Shown piece by piece: positions 60,403-64,000 of a stretch of DNA of 64,000 nucleotides. The translations under genes and the position numbers were made by a program. The stretch's first letter is position 1, and the number at the start of each line of letters is the position of its first letter. Below the pieces are notes generated by a model, which made no database searches, was not told the origin of the DNA, and saw nothing but the letters and a program-made list of their open reading frames with translations. Source of the DNA: Thiomonas bhubaneswarensis. GTDB lineage: Bacteria > Pseudomonadota > Gammaproteobacteria > Burkholderiales > Burkholderiaceae_C. The stretch spans positions 1 through 64,000 of the forward strand of contig NZ_LIPV01000011.1 of NCBI RefSeq assembly GCF_001418255.1, in the 5' to 3' direction.

Positions 60403-61760
60403 CAACGCAGCAACAAGGGGTGAATCTGCACGGTGCCCAGTAGCGGCGCACCGGTGAGGTCGATGACGTCCTGCACCGAGCGCACCTTGCGCTGCAACTG
60501 TTCGAGCAGCAGCGCCACCGACATGCCCAGAATCAGCCCGAGCAATCCGCCCAGCGCCACGGTGATGAGCACTCGCGGCCCGGTGGGCGACAGCGGCGGC
60601 ACGGCGCGGCTGAGCACGGTGAGATCGGTCTGGTCGGACTTGGACAGCATCTGGCTTTGCTGGTAGCTGTTCAGCGTGGCGTCGTAAAGCTTCTGCGCGT
60701 TGGCAACCTGCTGCACCAGGAGCTGACCCTCGGCGCGCAGCGTGTCGTCGGAAATGAGTCTCTGCTGCTGCGCGCGCATCGCCGCCTGCATCGCCGCCAT
60801 GCTCTGCTGCGACGCCTGCGCCGTGCTCTGCAGGGTGCGCTGAACGGTCGCAATCTGCTGCGCCAGCTTGGCGCGCAGGCTGGACACCTCGGCTTGCTTG
60901 GCGATGTATTGCGGGTTGTTCGGCCCTTCGGTCTGGGCGAGCTGGCTGAGCTTGGCCTCGGCCTGTGCCAGGCTGGTCTTGAGGGTTTGCACCACGGGGT
61001 CGCGCATGGCTTCGGCACTGTGGTCGGCAGCGACCTGGGCGCGCGACAGGTCGGCGTAGTTGGCCGCAGCCGCTGCCGCCTGCTGCGCCGCCAGCGCCTG
61101 CAGCGGCGCCGTGGCCTGCGGGTCTTGCGCCGTGAGAATCACCCCATGCTGCTTCTGGTAGTCCACCAGACGCGCCTGCGCCTGCTGCAGCTCGGCCTGC
61201 TGGGCCTTGAGCTGCGCCGCGTACCACTGCGCGTTGCGCTGCGCCGGCCCGGTGCGCAACGCCAGATTGGCCTGCAGGTAGGCGTCGAGGAAGGCGTTGG
61301 CCATGCGCGCGGCCTGGTCGGCATTGGGCGAGTCGTAACTCAGGCTGATGATGTTGTCGCGGTCGGAGGTGCCTACCTTGAATTTGGACAGCAGGCTCTG
61401 CGCGATCCATTCGCGCAGGCTGCCCACGCCGGGCGTGAGCTTGGCGGCGAGCGCCGCGTACTGCGCCCGCCACGCCGGGTCGTCCGCCAGATGCAGGGCA
61501 TCGACCACCTGCAGCGCGGTGCTGCGGTTGGTCAGGATCATGGCCTGGGTGTTGAGGTAGGCCGGGATCAGCATGCCCTGCATCTGCGCCCCGGTGATGG
61601 GGTTGACGTACTGGCTGTTGACCACGACCTGCGCCGTGGCCAGGTAATGTTTGGGCAGGAGTTTGGTGGTGATGCCGGCCGCCGCGCCTGCAATGACGGC
61701 GAAGACGACGATCAACCCCCAGCGCGCGCGCAGCGCCAGCAGCAAGGCTTGAAGGTCCAT
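60402..61760 (-). CDS. epsF: Chain-length determinant protein EpsF (Wzz-like)
   Basis: 452 residues. Two membrane helices flank a periplasmic coiled-coil: MDLQALLLALRARWGLIVVF with VFAVIAGAAAGITTKLL near the N-terminus and VLITVALGGLLGLILGMSVA near the C-terminus, with a proline-rich PPLSPTGPR just before the second. The Wzz N-domain (HYLATAQVVVNSQYVNPITG) and a long Gln/Ala-rich coiled-coil (about 170-360, for example QAELQQAQARLVDYQKQHGV) are typical. It sets exopolysaccharide chain length with EpsG, to which it is coupled by TGATG. Confidence 0.94.
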   Translation of the reverse strand: MDLQALLLALRARWGLIVVFAVIAGAAAGITTKLLPKHYLATAQVVVNSQYVNPITGAQMQGMLIPAYLNTQAMILTNRSTALQVVDALHLADDPAWRAQYAALAAKLTPGVGSLREWIAQSLLSKFKVGTSDRDNIISLSYDSPNADQAARMANAFLDAYLQANLALRTGPAQRNAQWYAAQLKAQQAELQQAQARLVDYQKQHGVILTAQDPQATAPLQALAAQQAAAAAANYADLSRAQVAADHSAEAMRDPVVQTLKTSLAQAEAKLSQLAQTEGPNNPQYIAKQAEVSSLRAKLAQQIATVQRTLQSTAQASQQSMAAMQAAMRAQQQRLISDDTLRAEGQLLVQQVANAQKLYDATLNSYQQSQMLSKSDQTDLTVLSRAVPPLSPTGPRVLITVALGGLLGLILGMSVALLLEQLQRKVRSVQDVIDLTGAPLLGTVQIHPLLLR

Positions 61761-61769
61761 GAGCAGCTC

Positions 61770-62561
61770 CTAGAAAAGACTCTGGCCGATGTCGATGACA
61801 TCGTTGGCCCGGATCGGGGTGTCGGCACCGGCTTGCTGCACGGCCGTCTTGCCGCCCTCGACGCCGCTGTGAATGGTGGCGCCGCTGAGCGTGCCGCGGC
61901 GCGTGAGCCCGCCTCCCAGCGCCACGGCCTGCAGCAGGGTCATGCCCGGGGTGAGGCGATAGGCGCCGGGCTTGTTGACCTCGCCTTCGATGTAGAACAC
62001 GGCCGCCTGGGGCACGTAGAGCACATCGCCTGCGCTGACCACCGGGTCGGGCGCCGACGCACCCGCGAACAGGGCGTCGAGGCGGATGGTGGTGTCGGTG
62101 CGCTTGCCGTCCTGCGTGCGTTGCAGCACCACGGTGTCGCCCCCCGCGTCGCTGATGCCGCCAGCCTGCGCCAGCAGATCGGTGACGCGGCTGCCGCTGT
62201 CGAGCACATACTTGCCCGGCTTGTTCACCGCGCCCAGCACCACGGCCTGCTGACTGAAGTATTTGTCCACCAGCACGTTGACATAGGGCTTGAGGATGAA
62301 GCCGCCCTCCTTGAGCCGCGCGGCCACGGCCTTGCTCGCCCCCGTGGCGCTGAGCCCTCCCACCGGCACATAACCCAGCAGCGGCAGCACGATCTGTCCC
62401 TGCGCGTCCACCTGCGCCGCTGGCACCAGCAATTCGGGGTGGCCGTACACGGTCACGCTGACGATGTCGCCGGGGCCGAGGAGGTATTCACCGGCATCGG
62501 CTGGAGCGAACGCGAGTGCGAAAAAGGCACCAGCCAGCAACAGGATTCGACGGATACGCAT
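61770..62561 (-). CDS. epsE: Polysaccharide export protein EpsE (OPX/Wza-like)
   Basis: 263 residues with a Sec signal peptide (MRIRRILLLAGAFFALAFAP, cleaved near ADA). The poly-export domain reads YLLGPGDIVSVTVYGHPELL and LPLLGYVPVGGLSATGASKA, followed by SLBB-type repeats (VVLGAVNKPGKYVLDSGSRV and FYIEGEVNKPGAYRLTPGMT). It forms the periplasmic/outer-membrane export channel for the polymer. There is no lipobox Cys. Located 9 bases before epsF in the operon direction. Confidence 0.94.
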   Translation of the reverse strand: MRIRRILLLAGAFFALAFAPADAGEYLLGPGDIVSVTVYGHPELLVPAAQVDAQGQIVLPLLGYVPVGGLSATGASKAVAARLKEGGFILKPYVNVLVDKYFSQQAVVLGAVNKPGKYVLDSGSRVTDLLAQAGGISDAGGDTVVLQRTQDGKRTDTTIRLDALFAGASAPDPVVSAGDVLYVPQAAVFYIEGEVNKPGAYRLTPGMTLLQAVALGGGLTRRGTLSGATIHSGVEGGKTAVQQAGADTPIRANDVIDIGQSLF

Positions 62562-62586
62562 GGCAGTTCAGCCTCCGGTAAATGTT

Positions 62587-63831
62587 TCAGAACGCTTGCT
62601 GCAGGCTCAGGCTCACGGAGCGATTGGCGTAGCTCTGGTCTGGCACGTTGGAGCTGCGATTCGACCGCGCCAGACGCAATGCAAGTTGTGTGCCCGGCCG
62701 GGGCGTATAAGCCACGGTCAGCCCGCCGCCGTGAATCTGATCGCGCCGGGTCGACCCCGGAAACACGGCCTGGTCACGGGTGAAGTCCAGCGCCAGTCGC
62801 ACGGCGGTGTCCACGCTCCAGCTTGCACTGAGTTGTGCTCCGGTGATCACCTGATAGTTCGTGGTGGCGGTGTTGTAGGCGGCCAGCTTGCGGTAGAGCT
62901 GCAAGCGCAGGGCGGTCTTGTCGGTGACGGCGAACTTGGCATCGATATTGGCCACGACCCCGCTGAAGTCGAGCGCGGGCAGGCTGGGCGCGGTGTATTG
63001 CAGATAGCCCACCGAGCCCGCAGCCTGCCAGTAGGCGTCGTCCGACCCGTTGAACTGCACGCCGTTCTCCACCTGATGGAAGTCGGCCAGCGGCGCATTG
63101 CCGGTCTGCGTGGCCGCATTGGGATAGCGGCCCTGCAGGAAGGTCAGCGCATAGCCGATGCTGTTGCCGGCGGCGCTCGTGTAGCGCGGGCCGAGGCGCA
63201 GCAGGTCGATGTCCATGTCGTAAGGGCGCTGGCTGGTGGCGCTGTTGCGGATGCGGATGAACGCCGTGTCGGCGGTCAGATCCCACGGCCCGACCACGCG
63301 GCGCGCCCCGCCCGCGGTCACCACCTGTCTGCGCACCAGATCGGGCAGTGGCGATTGCAGGATGGTCAGGCTCTGCTGCGCGGCGTAGTCGCTGGCCGAG
63401 GCATACGCGCTCCAATGCGGTGCATGATCAAGGTTGTAGGTCAGCGAAACATCGTGGCCGGTGAAGTCCAGCGCGCCGTAATGGCTGTACCGGGTGCGGT
63501 TGATCAGCGCATGGCCGTAAAGACGTCCCACGGCGCCCGCGTTGTCGAAGCGCACCCCGGCTTGCGCCGAGGTCCAGCAGTCCGAGAGCTGCGTGTCGCC
63601 GAACAAGTCCCGCGCCGCAACGCCGCTGCTCAGACCGAACAGATTGCTTTCGCAGGTGCGCTGCAGTTGCACCACGGGCTCGATGCCCGGCGCATCGAAC
63701 GCCAGTTTCGGCGGAAACTCCGCGGCCTGCGCCCGAGGTGCCGAGCACAGCAAGGCCAGCAGCGCGATGCGGCCGATACCCCTCGCGGGCCGCCCGGCCG
63801 ACCCTGGTCGCAAGGGATGTGCACGGCTCAT
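62587..63831 (-). CDS. epsL: EpsL-type outer-membrane beta-barrel protein
   Basis: 414 residues. An N-terminal signal peptide (IALLALLCSAPRAQA) is followed by an outer-membrane barrel with alternating amphipathic strands (SYNL-like VSLTYNLDHAPHWSAYASAS, YALTFLQGRYPNAA, KFAVTDKTALRLQLYRKLAA, AQLSASWSVDTAVRLALDFT, GGLTVAYTPRPGTQLALRLA) ending in the Phe-terminated SVSLSLQQAF typical of barrel proteins. Matches the EpsL protein of exosortase-associated exopolysaccharide operons. The ATG overlaps the upstream gene's TGA as ATGA. Confidence 0.85.
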   Translation of the reverse strand: MSRAHPLRPGSAGRPARGIGRIALLALLCSAPRAQAAEFPPKLAFDAPGIEPVVQLQRTCESNLFGLSSGVAARDLFGDTQLSDCWTSAQAGVRFDNAGAVGRLYGHALINRTRYSHYGALDFTGHDVSLTYNLDHAPHWSAYASASDYAAQQSLTILQSPLPDLVRRQVVTAGGARRVVGPWDLTADTAFIRIRNSATSQRPYDMDIDLLRLGPRYTSAAGNSIGYALTFLQGRYPNAATQTGNAPLADFHQVENGVQFNGSDDAYWQAAGSVGYLQYTAPSLPALDFSGVVANIDAKFAVTDKTALRLQLYRKLAAYNTATTNYQVITGAQLSASWSVDTAVRLALDFTRDQAVFPGSTRRDQIHGGGLTVAYTPRPGTQLALRLARSNRSSNVPDQSYANRSVSLSLQQAF

Positions 63832-64000
63832 GATCGGGACGGGCCAGGCGCGCGCCGCAACAGCAGCAGGCGCAGCACCGAGTCGACAAACGGACGGTTT
63901 GCCAGCAGGTTCAGCAGCAGATAGAGCGGCGCCGTCGTCAGCACAGCGGCCGCTAGCTGAACGATCGGCTGGCTGAATTCACGCACCAGAAACACGCCGG
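63828..64000 (-). CDS. C-terminal end of a membrane protein, cut by window edge
   Basis: The last 56 codons of a gene entering from the right: a hydrophobic stretch (PIVQLAAAVLTTAPLYLLLN) followed by FVDSVLRLLLLRRAPGPS and the stop at 63828. It overlaps epsL by ATGA, so belongs to the same exopolysaccharide operon. The family cannot be named from this fragment; a flippase or other polytopic Eps protein is possible. Confidence 0.6.
   Translation of the reverse strand, partial: GVFLVREFSQPIVQLAAAVLTTAPLYLLLNLLANRPFVDSVLRLLLLRRAPGPSRS

Overview
The window is high-GC and almost fully coding, and reads as part of a betaproteobacterial (Burkholderiales) chromosome. Thiomonas or a close relative is my best guess. 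Three things support this: the tRNA-Tyr / tRNA-Gly / tRNA-Thr / tuf array, the hemE-priA pair, and an exopolysaccharide operon of the EpsL-EpsE-EpsF-EpsG type. Genus assignment is inference. There is no phage, complete insertion sequence, CRISPR array or rRNA.

Layout. 1-1414 (minus): promoter, tRNA-Tyr, tRNA-Gly, tRNA-Thr and a 3'-truncated tuf. 1426-6178 (minus): trpE-trpG-trpD-trpC with tight overlaps, a possible Trp-containing leader ORF, and a PaaI-type thioesterase. 6285-7620 (plus): two tandem secreted chalcone-isomerase-like proteins ending in a long palindromic terminator. 7683-9082 (minus): rpe-gph. 9140-13200 (plus): apaG, a membrane protein of the so-called site-specific recombinase family, mltA and a YdcH-like protein. 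13206-16508: DUF808, a TauE/SafE permease, a diguanylate cyclase with a coupled small membrane protein, and divergently a stand-alone CZB zinc-sensor domain. 16558-20283 (plus): hemE and priA, separated by an AT-rich stretch with a regular array of DnaA-box-like sites. 20465-31688: CBS protein, Bcr-type exporter, triheme cytochrome c, a twice-frameshifted BCS1-like AAA ATPase, a zinc metallopeptidase, a fused indolepyruvate ferredoxin oxidoreductase and a Tat-type lipoprotein. 31925-35301: MliC-like lipoprotein and comEC.

35430-44990 (plus) is the most unusual block. It holds five genes encoding two parallel sets of circularly permuted ATP-grasp, alpha-E and transglutaminase-like domains, once as separate proteins and once partly fused. 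This looks like an amide/peptide-bond-forming system of unknown product. One of its genes, and comEC just upstream, carries an in-frame palindromic insertion.

45314-49242 (plus): cyoABCD (bo3-type quinol oxidase, no cyoE here), then a convergent PAP2 phosphatase and a secreted lipoprotein. 51513-64000 (minus): one long exopolysaccharide operon running in from beyond the right edge. Its order is an unidentified membrane protein, EpsL-like barrel, EpsE (export), EpsF and EpsG (chain length), an O-antigen-ligase/polymerase-like protein, a low-GC glycosyltransferase, a serine-acetyltransferase-like protein, GT4 and GT2 glycosyltransferases, a WecG/TagA glycosyltransferase and ManC/AlgA for GDP-mannose supply.
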